From Pseudomonadota bacterium (GTDB taxonomy: Bacteria > Desulfobacterota > Anaeroferrophillalia > Anaeroferrophillales > Anaeroferrophillaceae), in NCBI GenBank assembly GCA_034660915.1, contig JAYEKE010000236.1:1-55319 (forward strand): a DNA stretch of 55,319 nt, read 5' to 3'. A program made the position numbers and the translations under genes. Under the pieces are notes generated by a model, which was not told the DNA's origin, did no database searches, and saw only the letters and a program-made list of their open reading frames with translations. This document shows, piece after piece, positions 35,865 to 45,708 of the stretch (positions are counted from its first letter, which is position 1; each line of letters starts with the position of its first letter).

Positions 35865-36911
35865 ATGAATGAGCGCATTTCCCGATCGGAGGCCCTGCGG
35901 CTTTTCCAGGAAGAAGAACTTCTTTCTCTGGGCCAGCGAGCACATCGCATCCGCCTGACCAAGAGACCTGAGGACCAGGTCACCTTCGTCATTGATCGCA
36001 ATATCAATTATAGTAATATCTGTATCTGCCAGTGCCGATTCTGCGCCTATTATCGGGAAGAGACCGATCCCGAAGCCTATGTTCTGGACCAGGAAACCTT
36101 ACATCAGAAAATCGCTGAAACCGTTGATTTAGGGGGCACCCAAATCCTGCTCCAGGGCGGCCTTCACCCTCACCTGACCATTGATTATTATGAAAACCTG
36201 CTGGCAGATATAAAAAATAATTTTCCGACTATTCAGATCCACGGCTTTTCCGCCCCGGAAATCTGGCACTTCAGCCAGCAATCCAACCTGGAACTGGAAG
36301 AAACCATTTCCCGATTGAAAGCGGCTGGACTTGGCTCCATTCCCGGAGGTGGAGCGGAAATTCTGGATGACCGGGTACGCAGTCACATCAGCCCCAATAA
36401 AATCGGCTGGGAACAATGGATGCAGGTAATGGAACTTGCCCACGGGCAGGGACTTCGATCTACCGCCACCATGATGTTCGGCACGGTTGAAACCCCGGGG
36501 GAGTTGGTTGATCACCTGCTCAGGGTCCGTGAACTTCAAGACAAAACCGGCGGCTTCACCGCCTTTATTCCCTGGAGTTTTCAACCTGACAATACTGATC
36601 TCTACAATGAAGTTCCGATCGCCGCGACCGGAGTTGATTATCTGCGGGTCCTGGCCCTGTCACGTATTGTCCTGGATAATATTGATAATATCCAGGCATC
36701 CTGGGTAACTCAGGGTGCCAAGATGGCCCAGGTAGCCCTGTATTTCGGGGCCAATGATTTCGGCAGTACCATGATCGAAGAAAATGTGGTGGCTGCTGCC
36801 GGAGTCCATTTCCGCATGTCACTTGAAGAGATGGTCAGCACCATAAAAGAGGCCGGCTTTACGCCGGCCCAGAGAAACACTTTATACGAGATTATCAGGA
36901 AATATGATTAA
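35865..36911 (+). CDS. mqnC: Cyclic dehypoxanthinyl futalosine synthase (radical SAM)
   Basis: A radical SAM enzyme that cyclises dehypoxanthine futalosine in the futalosine route to menaquinone. The product is 348 residues. Cluster ligands are C53, C57 and C60 (NICICQCRFCAYY); GGLHPHLTIDYYENLL, IPGGGAEILDD and SFQPDNTDL match MqnC. It is related to the upstream mqnE but is clearly the MqnC type. The ATG at 35865 follows AGGAAG. mqnA, mqnB and mqnD are not in the window. Confidence 0.93.
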   Translation: MNERISRSEALRLFQEEELLSLGQRAHRIRLTKRPEDQVTFVIDRNINYSNICICQCRFCAYYREETDPEAYVLDQETLHQKIAETVDLGGTQILLQGGLHPHLTIDYYENLLADIKNNFPTIQIHGFSAPEIWHFSQQSNLELEETISRLKAAGLGSIPGGGAEILDDRVRSHISPNKIGWEQWMQVMELAHGQGLRSTATMMFGTVETPGELVDHLLRVRELQDKTGGFTAFIPWSFQPDNTDLYNEVPIAATGVDYLRVLALSRIVLDNIDNIQASWVTQGAKMAQVALYFGANDFGSTMIEENVVAAAGVHFRMSLEEMVSTIKEAGFTPAQRNTLYEIIRKYD

Positions 36912-36914
36912 AGA

Positions 36915-37147
36915 CTCAACTTTCTGAGTTACACTTAAAACACCTGTCTGCCAACAGGCAAGGCTGCAAAATTTTCCAGGGATGTTCCGGCATGGCTCTC
37001 GCTCATTCTCGCCGGCCGTCCATGGCCGGCTTCCGAGGCGTCCGCCGCGAATCACATCGTGTGATTCGTTCGGCGGCCAATACCGCTATGAGCCAAGCCC
37101 GAACATCCTGCTAATATGTCCTTGGCAATGCAACTCAGAAAGTTGAG
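36915..37147 (-). repeat. MITE-like element, family B copy 3 (inverted)
   Basis: A 233-bp copy with end repeats CTCAACTTTCTGAGTTA and CAACTCAGAAAGTTGAG. The core is inverted relative to copies 1 and 2. The central stem (GAATCACA TCG TGTGATTC) differs from that of copy 2 but still pairs. It lies between the convergent ends of mqnC and eno, where it may also act as a two-way transcript end. Confidence 0.8.
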
Positions 37148-37165
37148 TAAAGATTAACTCACTGC

Positions 37166-38473
<1,308 letters not shown>

Positions 38474-38588
38474 TCAACCAGAATCATCAGATTGATCAAA
38501 ATTCAAATAGCTGTAATTGATATAAAGCAAATTTTTCACCAAATAGCAAACCAATCCTGCAACAAAATTAACTGCAAGAGGTAAAATC

Positions 38589-38891
38589 TTATGATTTACC
38601 ACCCATCCAGTCATGAAAACGGTACGAGTGGTAAGCTTGGGGATCATTTTTACGAACGTCATCGTCATCTAAAGAGATGCTGACATTTTCCAGATAAGAG
38701 ACCATCAGCTGGTAGGCATGGGTAATTTCTGCCAGAGTTGAGGGTTCATCCCCGTCACCGGCAGGAGAGGTTGCATCAGGATGGAAACGCTTGGCTAGAA
38801 AGATATATCGCTCACGCAGAGCTTTTAATGAAACACTATCACCAAGGCCAAGCACTTCCCTGGCCCGGAGGATCTCAGCTAAGTTTGACAT
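38589..38891 (-). CDS. Short J-domain (DnaJ-like) protein
   Basis: A 100-residue protein made almost only of a J domain, with the helix II pattern LRERYIFLAKRFHPDA and HPD at residues 37-39, which stimulates Hsp70-type ATPases. There is no zinc-finger or substrate-binding region. Its position after the IscU-like scaffold and HAD genes suggests a role like HscB in Fe-S cluster transfer, but HscB's own C-terminal domain is not visible. Confidence 0.8.
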   Translation of the reverse strand: MSNLAEILRAREVLGLGDSVSLKALRERYIFLAKRFHPDATSPAGDGDEPSTLAEITHAYQLMVSYLENVSISLDDDDVRKNDPQAYHSYRFHDWMGGKS

Positions 38892-38900
38892 AGTCTGAAT

Positions 38901-39371
38901 TCAACGTCGAAGACCGGCTACAAGACGAAGAGGATGGAGAAATAATTCCAACGCTGCCCCGGTTGACGGAACAATAAGGTCGGCATGGGTCATGGTCAGG
39001 GGATGAGCACCTTCCGCACCAAGAACACAGATGCCCAGGGCTGCACTTTGCAGCATCAAATGATCATTGTAACCGTTTCCCACCGCTGCCAGCGAAGAAC
39101 TATTCCGGGAATCGATAAATTTTTTCTTCTCCAGAAAACCAGTCCGCCCCTTGAGTTGGCAGATCTCCAGCGGCAATCCGGCAAACATTATCGCCGCCGT
39201 GCCAAAGGTGTCGGCAGTCAGGACATAAACCTGCAGATTCCCGGCCAGGAGTATAAGAAGCTCGCGATCCCTTGCAGCCAGCTCGCCATCCACCGTCAGG
39301 GTGCCGTTCATATCAAGGACAATCCCCTCCAGGAGAATATCACTGCGACCGGGGATTTCAAGCTTTAGCAT
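38901..39371 (-). CDS. HAD-superfamily protein, soluble P-type ATPase-like
   Basis: A 156-residue HAD phosphatase-like protein of the COG4087 kind. Motif I is DMNGTL (Asp20, with Asn where many HAD enzymes have a second Asp), and motif IV is GNGYNDHLML. No transmembrane or cation-binding parts of P-type ATPases are present. The ATG at 39371 follows GAGGTG. It overlaps the end of the IscU-like gene by 14 bp. Substrate unknown. Confidence 0.78.
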   Translation of the reverse strand: MLKLEIPGRSDILLEGIVLDMNGTLTVDGELAARDRELLILLAGNLQVYVLTADTFGTAAIMFAGLPLEICQLKGRTGFLEKKKFIDSRNSSSLAAVGNGYNDHLMLQSAALGICVLGAEGAHPLTMTHADLIVPSTGAALELFLHPLRLVAGLRR

Positions 39372-39768
39372 TTCCCACCTCACAGGGGGTAGTAATCCGG
39401 CGGAAAATATATTCGGAAGCCGCCCTTTTCATGGCTTCAGGCCCCATGAGTGAACAATGTTTCTTCACTTCCGGCAATCCTCCCAGAGCATCCACGACGG
39501 CCTGCGCATCAACTTCCAGGGCATCGCTAAGTAATTTCCCCTTGACCAGTCCAGTAAAGATGCTGGTGGTGGCAATTGCGTATGGACAGCCAAAAACCCG
39601 GGCGGCAATGTCAACAATCATTTCATCTTCCAACAATAATTGCAGCTCGATATAATCACCACAGCCATCAGGATCGCCACCTCGACCAACCACCGTGGGC
39701 TTTTCCATCTGTCCCATATTCCTGGGGTTAGTAAAATGATCGCGAATTTTAGGATTTATGATTGCCAT
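39358..39768 (-). CDS. IscU/NifU-N-like Fe-S cluster scaffold
   Basis: A 136-residue scaffold protein with the three conserved cysteines at C36 (DGCGDY), C61 (FGCPYAIA) and C105 (KKHCSLMG). The second motif is GCPYA, where IscU has GCGSA. No cysteine desulfurase gene is near, so sulfur must come from elsewhere. It lies between a radical SAM protein and the HAD/J-domain genes in the Fe-S block. Confidence 0.85.
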   Translation of the reverse strand: MAIINPKIRDHFTNPRNMGQMEKPTVVGRGGDPDGCGDYIELQLLLEDEMIVDIAARVFGCPYAIATTSIFTGLVKGKLLSDALEVDAQAVVDALGGLPEVKKHCSLMGPEAMKRAASEYIFRRITTPCEVGNAKA

Positions 39769-39795
39769 TTTTATCCCCGGCCAATATAAATATGA

Positions 39796-40719
39796 TCATG
39801 CTAAAAAAAAGGTTACACCCTCATGGACGGATTCCCTGACTGTTCCCTCATTTTTTAACAAATCAAGAAACTTGACGACTTCCGCCGGAACCATCGCGCA
39901 GGAAGATGCCAGATCCTGAACTGTGCAGGGCCGGCGTTTAAGCGTATTAACAATCCGTTGCCGGCTATCCTGTTGACTGTAATTCAATTGGTTGCTGCTG
40001 AATGAAGCAATGATCTCCGCCCGCTCCCCCCAGCGTTTCTGCACCTGCTGCAAAAATTCCAGGGATACCGATTGCGCCTCCTGATAGGCACCAGGTCGGA
40101 CAACTGTATTGAGCTGGATTTTATCCGGTCGCAGATCCTGAAAGGCTTTTGTCAGCTCCTCTACCTCAGCATCAGAATCATTAATCCCCCGACAAAAAAG
40201 AATTTCCAGCCATATCTTGCCCTTAAATTCCTCTCTAAGAGCTGATAAACCGGAAATTATTGCCTTGATATGCACCTGGTCAACGGGACGATTCAAATGT
40301 TTAAAAACCCCGGGGGTTGCAGCATCAAGGGAGGGCAGGATCACATCTACCGGCTGAACAGCTCGGCGGACTGCGGGATCATCCATAAGTGAACTGTTGG
40401 TCAACAACGCCAATGGCCTGCTGGTAATATCTTTTATCCCCAAGACAATATCAGCCAGATTATTATGCAGGGTCGGTTCACCCGAACCGGACAGGGTCAC
40501 ATAATCACAGGAAGAATCGCCAGCCTCCTGAAAATAATGCCGCAACTCATCCAGCACGGCCATGGTGGGGACATATTCCCGTCGCTCACGGGTATGAGTA
40601 GTTGTTCGTCCCAATTCGCAGTAGAGACAATCAAAGGAACAAACCTTGTAAGGAACCAGATCAACACCCAAAGACAGCCCCAGTCGGCGCGATGGTACAG
40701 GACCAAAAAGATACTTCAT
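39796..40719 (-). CDS. Radical SAM protein (COG0731-like) with C-terminal winged-helix-like region
   Basis: A 307-residue radical SAM protein. It starts YLFGPVPSRRLGLSLGVDLV, with cluster ligands C27, C31 and C34 (CSFDCLYC) and the SGSGEPTLH glycine-rich motif. Residues about 245-305 look like a small winged-helix (VNTLKRRPCTVQDLA). The family is related to TYW1-like and uncharacterised radical SAM proteins; the reaction is unknown. It is found in the ORP/Fe-S block of several anaerobes. Confidence 0.82.
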   Translation of the reverse strand: MKYLFGPVPSRRLGLSLGVDLVPYKVCSFDCLYCELGRTTTHTRERREYVPTMAVLDELRHYFQEAGDSSCDYVTLSGSGEPTLHNNLADIVLGIKDITSRPLALLTNSSLMDDPAVRRAVQPVDVILPSLDAATPGVFKHLNRPVDQVHIKAIISGLSALREEFKGKIWLEILFCRGINDSDAEVEELTKAFQDLRPDKIQLNTVVRPGAYQEAQSVSLEFLQQVQKRWGERAEIIASFSSNQLNYSQQDSRQRIVNTLKRRPCTVQDLASSCAMVPAEVVKFLDLLKNEGTVRESVHEGVTFFLA

Positions 40720-40761
40720 AAACAGACCGTATTTTATAAAAAAGACTCTTTGAAAATGTAA

Positions 40762-41055
40762 TTAATCTTCTGAAAGATAAGATTCCACCATAGCCTGCTG
40801 TTTATGCCCCTTAATGACAAATTTCAGCTTGCGGATTCCCTCGACTCTCTTCACCGCCTGCTTTATATCATCACCCAATTTGAAAATCAATGGGCAGACC
40901 GGTGATGATGGTTCAAGGGTAATGGTGACCTCCCCATCATCATTTACCGTCAATTGGCGCAGTAAGGGAAGGTCACTAACCGGCATTCCGGTGGAAGGAT
41001 CTCGAACAGCAGCAATTGCCTGATTTATTTTTTCTTTCAGGGAAGAGTCAGACAC
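40762..41055 (-). CDS. DUF59/MIP18-type Fe-S assembly protein
   Basis: A 97-residue protein of the MIP18/PaaD/SufT family (pattern AIAAVRDPSTGMPVSDLPLL, ITLEPSSPVCPL, and the typical IKQAVKRVEGIRKLKF end). Family members help to insert or mature Fe-S clusters. The GTG at 41055 is chosen because GAGGAAACA precedes it; a longer reading would overlap the ATPase gene upstream. It follows the two MinD-ferredoxin genes. Confidence 0.8.
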   Translation of the reverse strand: MSDSSLKEKINQAIAAVRDPSTGMPVSDLPLLRQLTVNDDGEVTITLEPSSPVCPLIFKLGDDIKQAVKRVEGIRKLKFVIKGHKQQAMVESYLSED

Positions 41056-41069
41056 TGTTTCCTCTTTTA

Positions 41070-41948
41070 TCAAGCCATCATTTGTTTTTCCACTTCCTGC
41101 CACATTTTTCTTACCACCCTGGTAACCGCCCCGCATTCGAAATCAATAACATTCTGCCGGGCCACCAAGGCTTTGTTCACCAGCGGCTCAAAGGGAAGCT
41201 CGCCAACTATCGCGATCCCAAGATGAGCGCAATATTCCCGGATTTTCTGGGTATTCACCAGGTTGATGGAATATTTATTGATACAGACCTGCACCGGAAT
41301 CTGAAAATGGCGGCATAAGTCTACCACCCTTTCCATATCATGGATTCCTGAAAGGGTCGGCTCAGTGACAACCAATACCAGGGACGTACCGGTAATAGCC
41401 GCCGTCACCGGACAGCCAATACCCGGAGGACCATCATTAACAATTAAAGACAATCCTTCGTCTTCTGCCAGTTTTTTGGCCTGCTGACGCACTAAAGTTA
41501 CCAGCTTCCCTGAATTATCCTCGGCAATACCCAGTTTGGCATGTACCATCTTGCCATATGGCGTTTTAGAAATAAACCAGTTGCCATTCACCGAGTCAAC
41601 CATGGAAATGGCCTCTTCCGGGCAGGCGAAAGCACAGAGGGCACAATTATCACAGGCAAAAGAATTGATAGTATAGCCCTTATCCGGATCCAGGTCAATG
41701 CCGTTAAAACGGCAAACCTCCTGACAGGTACCACATTCAGTGCAGATTGACTTGTCCATCACCGGAGCACGACCGCCGATAAATGATTCCTGACGCAAAA
41801 CTTCCGGTTGCAAAATCAGGTGTAGATCCGCGGCATCAACATCGCAATCCGTCATAATTTTATTTTCACACAGGGAAGCAAAGGCAGCGGTAATTGTTGT
41901 TTTTCCCGTGCCGCCTTTACCGCTGATAATGGTCAATTCTTTAATCAT
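41070..41948 (-). CDS. MinD-type ATPase with two [4Fe-4S] ferredoxin motifs (ORP locus, second)
   Basis: A 292-residue deviant Walker A ATPase (SGKGGTGKTT) with an inserted ferredoxin domain: C69, C72, C75, C79 and C99, C102, C105, C109. Such proteins pair with a similar ATPase next to orange-protein genes in sulfate reducers, where they form a complex thought to act in cell-division positioning. The partner is the gene just before it (4-bp overlap, ATGA). Confidence 0.88.
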   Translation of the reverse strand: MIKELTIISGKGGTGKTTITAAFASLCENKIMTDCDVDAADLHLILQPEVLRQESFIGGRAPVMDKSICTECGTCQEVCRFNGIDLDPDKGYTINSFACDNCALCAFACPEEAISMVDSVNGNWFISKTPYGKMVHAKLGIAEDNSGKLVTLVRQQAKKLAEDEGLSLIVNDGPPGIGCPVTAAITGTSLVLVVTEPTLSGIHDMERVVDLCRHFQIPVQVCINKYSINLVNTQKIREYCAHLGIAIVGELPFEPLVNKALVARQNVIDFECGAVTRVVRKMWQEVEKQMMA

Positions 41949-42793
41949 ACTTGCAACTCCTTGTGAATGGCAACCAGTAGTTGTCCAAACTGGTCTTTAG
42001 CTTCAGAATTCTCGGTCACATAGGGAATACCCTTGGAATAGGCAAAAGCCAGATCCCGATTAAGGGGGATTTCCATCAACAGGGGAATATTTTCCCGTTG
42101 GCAATATTCAACCACCGACTGATCACCACTGTCTGAACGATTAATAATCACTCCGAAAGGTATCTTCATCTGCCGGACAACACCGACAGCCAATTCCAGG
42201 TCGTTAAGCCCGAATGGAGTTGGTTCCGTTACCAGTAAGCAAAAGTCAGCCCCATTCAGGGTCTGAATCACCGGACAGGAAGTTCCAGGAGGAGCATCCA
42301 TAATAACCGTCCTGGTCGGCTCAGCATAGGTTTTAGCTTTTTTGATCAGGGGCGGAGACATGGGTTCGCCAACATTAAGCACACCCTGACAAAAAACCAG
42401 ATCCTCACCTTCCTGAGGAACAACGCCTCTTTCCACCACTCCAATAATTTTCTCTCCCTCGCTAATGGCCTTTTCCGGACAAACATAACTGCAAACTCCA
42501 CAGCCATGGCAGAGCTCGGGAAAAACCATCACCCGGTCTTTCAATACCGCCAAAGCATTAAACTCACAGTCTTTCGCGCAAATACCACAATAGGTGCAGA
42601 GAGCGCTATCAATGTGAGGAAGCGGAACCCCGACATCCTCTTTTTGCTGGATTTCGGCCTTGAGAAAAAGATTTCCATTAGGCTCTTCCACGTCACAATC
42701 AATATACTGGGCCTGGGGAATGGAAAGGGCAAGATTCGTGGCAATGGTTGTCTTGCCCGTCCCTCCTTTACCACTGGCAACCGCGATAATCAT
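41945..42793 (-). CDS. MinD-type ATPase with two [4Fe-4S] ferredoxin motifs (ORP locus, first)
   Basis: A 282-residue paralog of the next gene. The Walker A is VASGKGGTGKTT, and the ferredoxin ligands are C66, C69, C72, C76 and C95, C98, C101, C105. MDAPPGTSCP is the Walker B region. The ATG at 42793 follows GGAGAG; an upstream start adds 15 residues. The upstream 210-bp gap has a 10-bp stem (CCGCAGCCCG, 42861-42899) without a T-run and no visible gene. Confidence 0.88.
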   Translation of the reverse strand: MIIAVASGKGGTGKTTIATNLALSIPQAQYIDCDVEEPNGNLFLKAEIQQKEDVGVPLPHIDSALCTYCGICAKDCEFNALAVLKDRVMVFPELCHGCGVCSYVCPEKAISEGEKIIGVVERGVVPQEGEDLVFCQGVLNVGEPMSPPLIKKAKTYAEPTRTVIMDAPPGTSCPVIQTLNGADFCLLVTEPTPFGLNDLELAVGVVRQMKIPFGVIINRSDSGDQSVVEYCQRENIPLLMEIPLNRDLAFAYSKGIPYVTENSEAKDQFGQLLVAIHKELQV

Positions 42794-43003
42794 GAATATT
42801 TCTCTCCTGTTTCCAAGCTGATAAATGCCATGCCCCAAGTTACAAGCATAACATTCGGCTCCGCAGCCCGGCTAAACGACAGATTTTTTCGGGCTGCGGA
42901 AACCAGATTAAACCAATGTCTCCTGAAAAAGAGAATCAAAGGCACCTGTCCCTGAGGGTTGAATACGCTCAGAGACAGATCAAAGATTACAAAAAACGAT
43001 CTT

Positions 43004-43252
43004 CTACCAGCGGCTTCGCCGACCGGCAGAGCGACCACGACCGCCACCAAAGGCTCGACCACGGCCGCCGCCTCTGGGCAAGCCGCCACGACCAGCCCCG
43101 TAATATACCGGCTGGCCGCCAATTGGCTGCCTAACCAGAGGACGGGAAGCTACTTGGCCAACTGCAGGACGGGCGCAATAACCCATCCCGCCACCGGTCA
43201 TCGATCCTTGACCCTGGGGTCCTGTTCCATCAAATCCTGGCATAGTTGTCAC
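43004..43252 (-). CDS. DUF5320 protein with an Arg/Gly-rich tail
   Basis: An 82-residue protein. The N-terminus (MPGFDGTGPQGQGSMTGGGMGYC) is the DUF5320 signature found next to NifX-like/ORP genes; the rest is a low-complexity RGG-type tail (GRGGLPRGGGRGRAFGGG). It is one of two DUF5320 genes here; the second has a coiled-coil instead of this tail. Function unknown; a structural or metal-binding role with the neighbouring NifX-like proteins is inferred. Confidence 0.7.
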   Translation of the reverse strand: MTTMPGFDGTGPQGQGSMTGGGMGYCARPAVGQVASRPLVRQPIGGQPVYYGAGRGGLPRGGGRGRAFGGGRGRSAGRRSRW

Positions 43253-43337
43253 CTCCTTCTCGAAATTTTTCGTTTTATAACTTCGCAGTTACAAGCTGTA
43301 ACAGTTTAAAATAGATACTTATGCGGATAATTCCCTA

Positions 43338-43829
43338 TCAGAAATTGCCTCGCCGGCCACCGCCGCCGCGTCCACCTCCACGGCCGCCGCCCATTCCCCG
43401 ACCACCGCCGCCCATTCCCCGGCCGCCGCCCATTCCAGGGGCAGGGGGAACAACACCCTGAGACTGAGTCATTCCCGCATGATCCGCGACATTTGGACCA
43501 GTTGATGATTGCAGGCTTCCCTGTTCAAAATTTTTAACCGCTTCCCCAACCGTTCCTGAGGCTCCTGTCACCACCTGAACCCCGGCATCCTGAAGAACGG
43601 CAAAGGCGTTAGGCCCGCAATTTCCCGTCAGCACCGCCTTAACCCCTTTACCGACCACCATCTGGGCTGCCTGGGTTCCGGCACCACCGGATGCACCTTG
43701 AAACTCATTCGCCAAGGCTTCCGAACTGCCGGAATCCGAATCATAAATGATAAAATACTGACAACGACCAAAACGAGGATCAACCTGGGCATCCATGGTT
43801 GAACCGCTTGAACTCACTGCTATTTTCAT
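43338..43829 (-). CDS. NifX/orange-protein-like protein with a Gly/Arg/Met-rich tail
   Basis: A 163-residue protein. Residues 1-110 form the dinitrogenase FeMo-cofactor-type domain (MKIAVSSSGSTMDAQVDPRF, then GRC; VKAVLTGNCGPNAFAVL), related to the metal-sulfide-carrying orange protein and NifX. Residues 120-163 are a GGGRGMGGGGRGMGG-type tail, like the tail of the DUF5320 protein next to it. The ATG at 43829 follows GGAGAA. One of three such genes in a row. Confidence 0.82.
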   Translation of the reverse strand: MKIAVSSSGSTMDAQVDPRFGRCQYFIIYDSDSGSSEALANEFQGASGGAGTQAAQMVVGKGVKAVLTGNCGPNAFAVLQDAGVQVVTGASGTVGEAVKNFEQGSLQSSTGPNVADHAGMTQSQGVVPPAPGMGGGRGMGGGGRGMGGGRGGGRGGGGRRGNF

Positions 43830-43903
43830 GATCTTTTCTCCTTCCATCTACCTGTTTATAGGATGGACAAACCTAATTCGGTTGTCTTTTTAAGCTGGCC
43901 GAT

Positions 43904-44209
43904 TTAATCAGCCGGTTGTTTTTGCTGTAATTGATCTTCCAATTGCTTAATTCTCGCTTCCAACTGCTCCAAGTTCTGCTGCCATCCGGCAGCCTGCTGC
44001 TGCAGAAACTGCAATTCAGCTTGGGGATCATAACCGTAAGCCTGGGGACTGCCATAGGGCATCCCCGGAACACCACGGTTCCAACCGCCAAAACGAGGGC
44101 CGTAGTTATAAGGACCGGGAACACCGGTGGCGCAGTAACCGCGTCGACCGCCGGTCATTGCCCCCATACCCTGAGGTCCTGTTCCATCAAATCCTGGCAT
44201 CTGTCTCAC
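43904..44209 (-). CDS. DUF5320 protein with C-terminal coiled coil
   Basis: A 101-residue protein with the DUF5320 head (MPGFDGTGPQGMGAMTGGRR, then GYC), a Gly/Tyr/Pro-rich middle and a Gln/Glu-rich coiled-coil C-terminus (QQNLEQLEARIKQLEDQL). This form is common beside NifX-like genes in anaerobes. Function unknown. It is separated from the next gene by a 74-bp gap. Confidence 0.78.
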   Translation of the reverse strand: MRQMPGFDGTGPQGMGAMTGGRRGYCATGVPGPYNYGPRFGGWNRGVPGMPYGSPQAYGYDPQAELQFLQQQAAGWQQNLEQLEARIKQLEDQLQQKQPAD

Positions 44210-44299
44210 CTCCCATGATTTTCAGCCGCGTTTTCCCATCATACGCCGACTATTAATTTATGCCGAATTAGGCTTGTCTAACTACACAGGTAAAAAATT

Positions 44300-44647
44300 T
44301 TAAAATCGCTGCAAGCGATATTGCTGCAGCTGCCCTTCCTGATATCGTTGCAAGGCGATAGAAAATGGCAGTTCAGCCGGGGTCAGATAGATGGGAGTCC
44401 CTGTCGCCTCGAGAATTTCCAGGGCTTTCGGCCCCACCTGCCCGCTCACCACCACTGCCACATCCCGATTTATAAGCATCTGAGCCGCCCCGGTACCGGC
44501 ACCCATCGAGGCGCCGGCTGCCGGATTGGCCACATATTCAATCTCACCGCTCTGATCTTCAAGCAAAGCAAAGAAAGGACAACGACCGAACCGCGAATCC
44601 ATCATCGCTTTCTCATTATTGTTGTCTACACTGAAAGCAATCAGCAT
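44300..44647 (-). CDS. NifX/orange-protein-like protein
   Basis: A 115-residue FeMo-cofactor-type domain protein, with SRFGRCPFFALLE, GTGAAQMLINRDVAVVVSGQVGPKA and an ELPFSIALQRYQ C-terminal helix. The FGRC motif is common to all three paralogs in this cluster. Proteins of this family carry or transfer metal-sulfur clusters (FeMo-co, or the Mo-Cu cluster in orange protein). No nitrogenase genes are near. Confidence 0.85.
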   Translation of the reverse strand: MLIAFSVDNNNEKAMMDSRFGRCPFFALLEDQSGEIEYVANPAAGASMGAGTGAAQMLINRDVAVVVSGQVGPKALEILEATGTPIYLTPAELPFSIALQRYQEGQLQQYRLQRF

Positions 44648-44669
44648 ACGTTAACCCTCAAAAATAACA

Positions 44670-45032
44670 TCAATGCTCATGGCCACAGCCGGCAGCTCCG
44701 GAAATTTTTCCATCCAGATAGGCCTGCAGTACATTGCCCACATTTCCCCCGACCCCGGTTGCGACTTCGATACCGAATCCCTGAAACATTTCAATGGCTT
44801 TTGGCCCCATGCCCCCGGCAATCATGACATCGGCACCCAGAGATTTAATAAAAGTCGGCACCTGGCCGGGAACATGCTGCCCAAAATAAGGATTTTCAAC
44901 CATCTCGGTTTTTTCAATCCGGTTATCATCCGTAACATAAGCAACCACATAAGCCGGACAGCGCCCGAAGTGCATGCTCATTTCACCATCAAGACCATTT
45001 TTGTCATTGGCCGCCAACGCTATCTTTCTCAC
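44670..45032 (-). CDS. NifX/orange-protein-like protein with a Cys/His tail
   Basis: A 120-residue member of the same domain family (MHFGRCPAYVVAYV, GADVMIAGGMGPKAIEMFQG). It differs from its neighbours in ending with AAGCGHEH, a likely metal-binding tail. It lies between the nitroreductase and the second NifX-like gene. Confidence 0.85.
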   Translation of the reverse strand: MRKIALAANDKNGLDGEMSMHFGRCPAYVVAYVTDDNRIEKTEMVENPYFGQHVPGQVPTFIKSLGADVMIAGGMGPKAIEMFQGFGIEVATGVGGNVGNVLQAYLDGKISGAAGCGHEH

Positions 45033-45084
45033 TATTTTTCTCCTGCGTCTTTTAAATTTAAACTCTTAAAATCACAACGATCCA

Positions 45085-45678
45085 TTATTCTTCAATAAAA
45101 CACAGATTCTCTTCTCCCGTAGCCCAGGGACTTTCATATTTATTCAAAAAAACAAATTCACAGATAGGCTTACGGGAAGGCGCCCTGGAAGGGGTTTTCT
45201 CCGGATAGCCTAAAGGCATCAGGGCTACCAATGACACTCCAGCGGGAACTGAAAGCACTTTTTCGGCCGCCGGGGCATCAAAAAGTCCCAAAGTTACCGA
45301 CCCCAACCCCAAAGAATGGGCAGCCAGAGCTAGGTTCTCACTTGCGAGGCCCACATCAAACATATACCAGGAGTCACCCTTATTGGTAGCCGCTTCACCA
45401 TTGTAATAGCCTGAAAGCTCGTGTTTCCCCAAAATTGCCATGACCACCGGGGCCTGGAGTAATAATTTGCGAGCAGCATTCTCTTCCGGAACAGTCTGGA
45501 CCAGCTGCTCTTTCACCCCCTGATCCCGAACGACAACAAACTCCCAGCATTGGGTATTGGCCCACGAAGGAGCGTACCGAGCCGCCTCAATAACTTTCTG
45601 CAATGTTTCGTTGTCAACATCCTGATCTTTAAATTTGCGAATACTACGCCTGGTCAGTAAACATTCTAAAGAATCCAT
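45085..45678 (-). CDS. Nitroreductase family FMN oxidoreductase
   Basis: A 197-residue nitroreductase-fold protein: RRSIRKFKDQDVDNETL N-terminal FMN-binding motif, APSWANTQCWEFVVVRD, and the GLGSVTLGLF motif. It reduces an unknown electron acceptor. It lies inside the Mrp/NifX-like cluster (31-bp gap to mrp), so it is probably part of the same transcript. Confidence 0.85.
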   Translation of the reverse strand: MDSLECLLTRRSIRKFKDQDVDNETLQKVIEAARYAPSWANTQCWEFVVVRDQGVKEQLVQTVPEENAARKLLLQAPVVMAILGKHELSGYYNGEAATNKGDSWYMFDVGLASENLALAAHSLGLGSVTLGLFDAPAAEKVLSVPAGVSLVALMPLGYPEKTPSRAPSRKPICEFVFLNKYESPWATGEENLCFIEE

Positions 45679-45708
45679 CGCTCCCCCCTGCTATTGATTA
45701 AAAGTAGA

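Noticed and set aside
38474-38668. Short minus-strand frame between the J-domain gene and eno
   Set aside because: It overlaps the end of the J-domain gene in another frame, has no ribosome-binding site, and its product is not recognisable.
42861-42899. Hairpin CCGCAGCCCG/CGGGCTGCGG as terminator within the ORP-like block
   Set aside because: No T-run on the relevant strand, and the surrounding genes look like one transcription unit; kept only as an unexplained hairpin.
43338-45032. Nitrogenase accessory genes (NifX/NifB)
   Set aside because: The domain matches NifX, but there are no nif structural or regulatory genes; association with Mrp and MinD-ferredoxin ATPases points to the orange-protein type instead.
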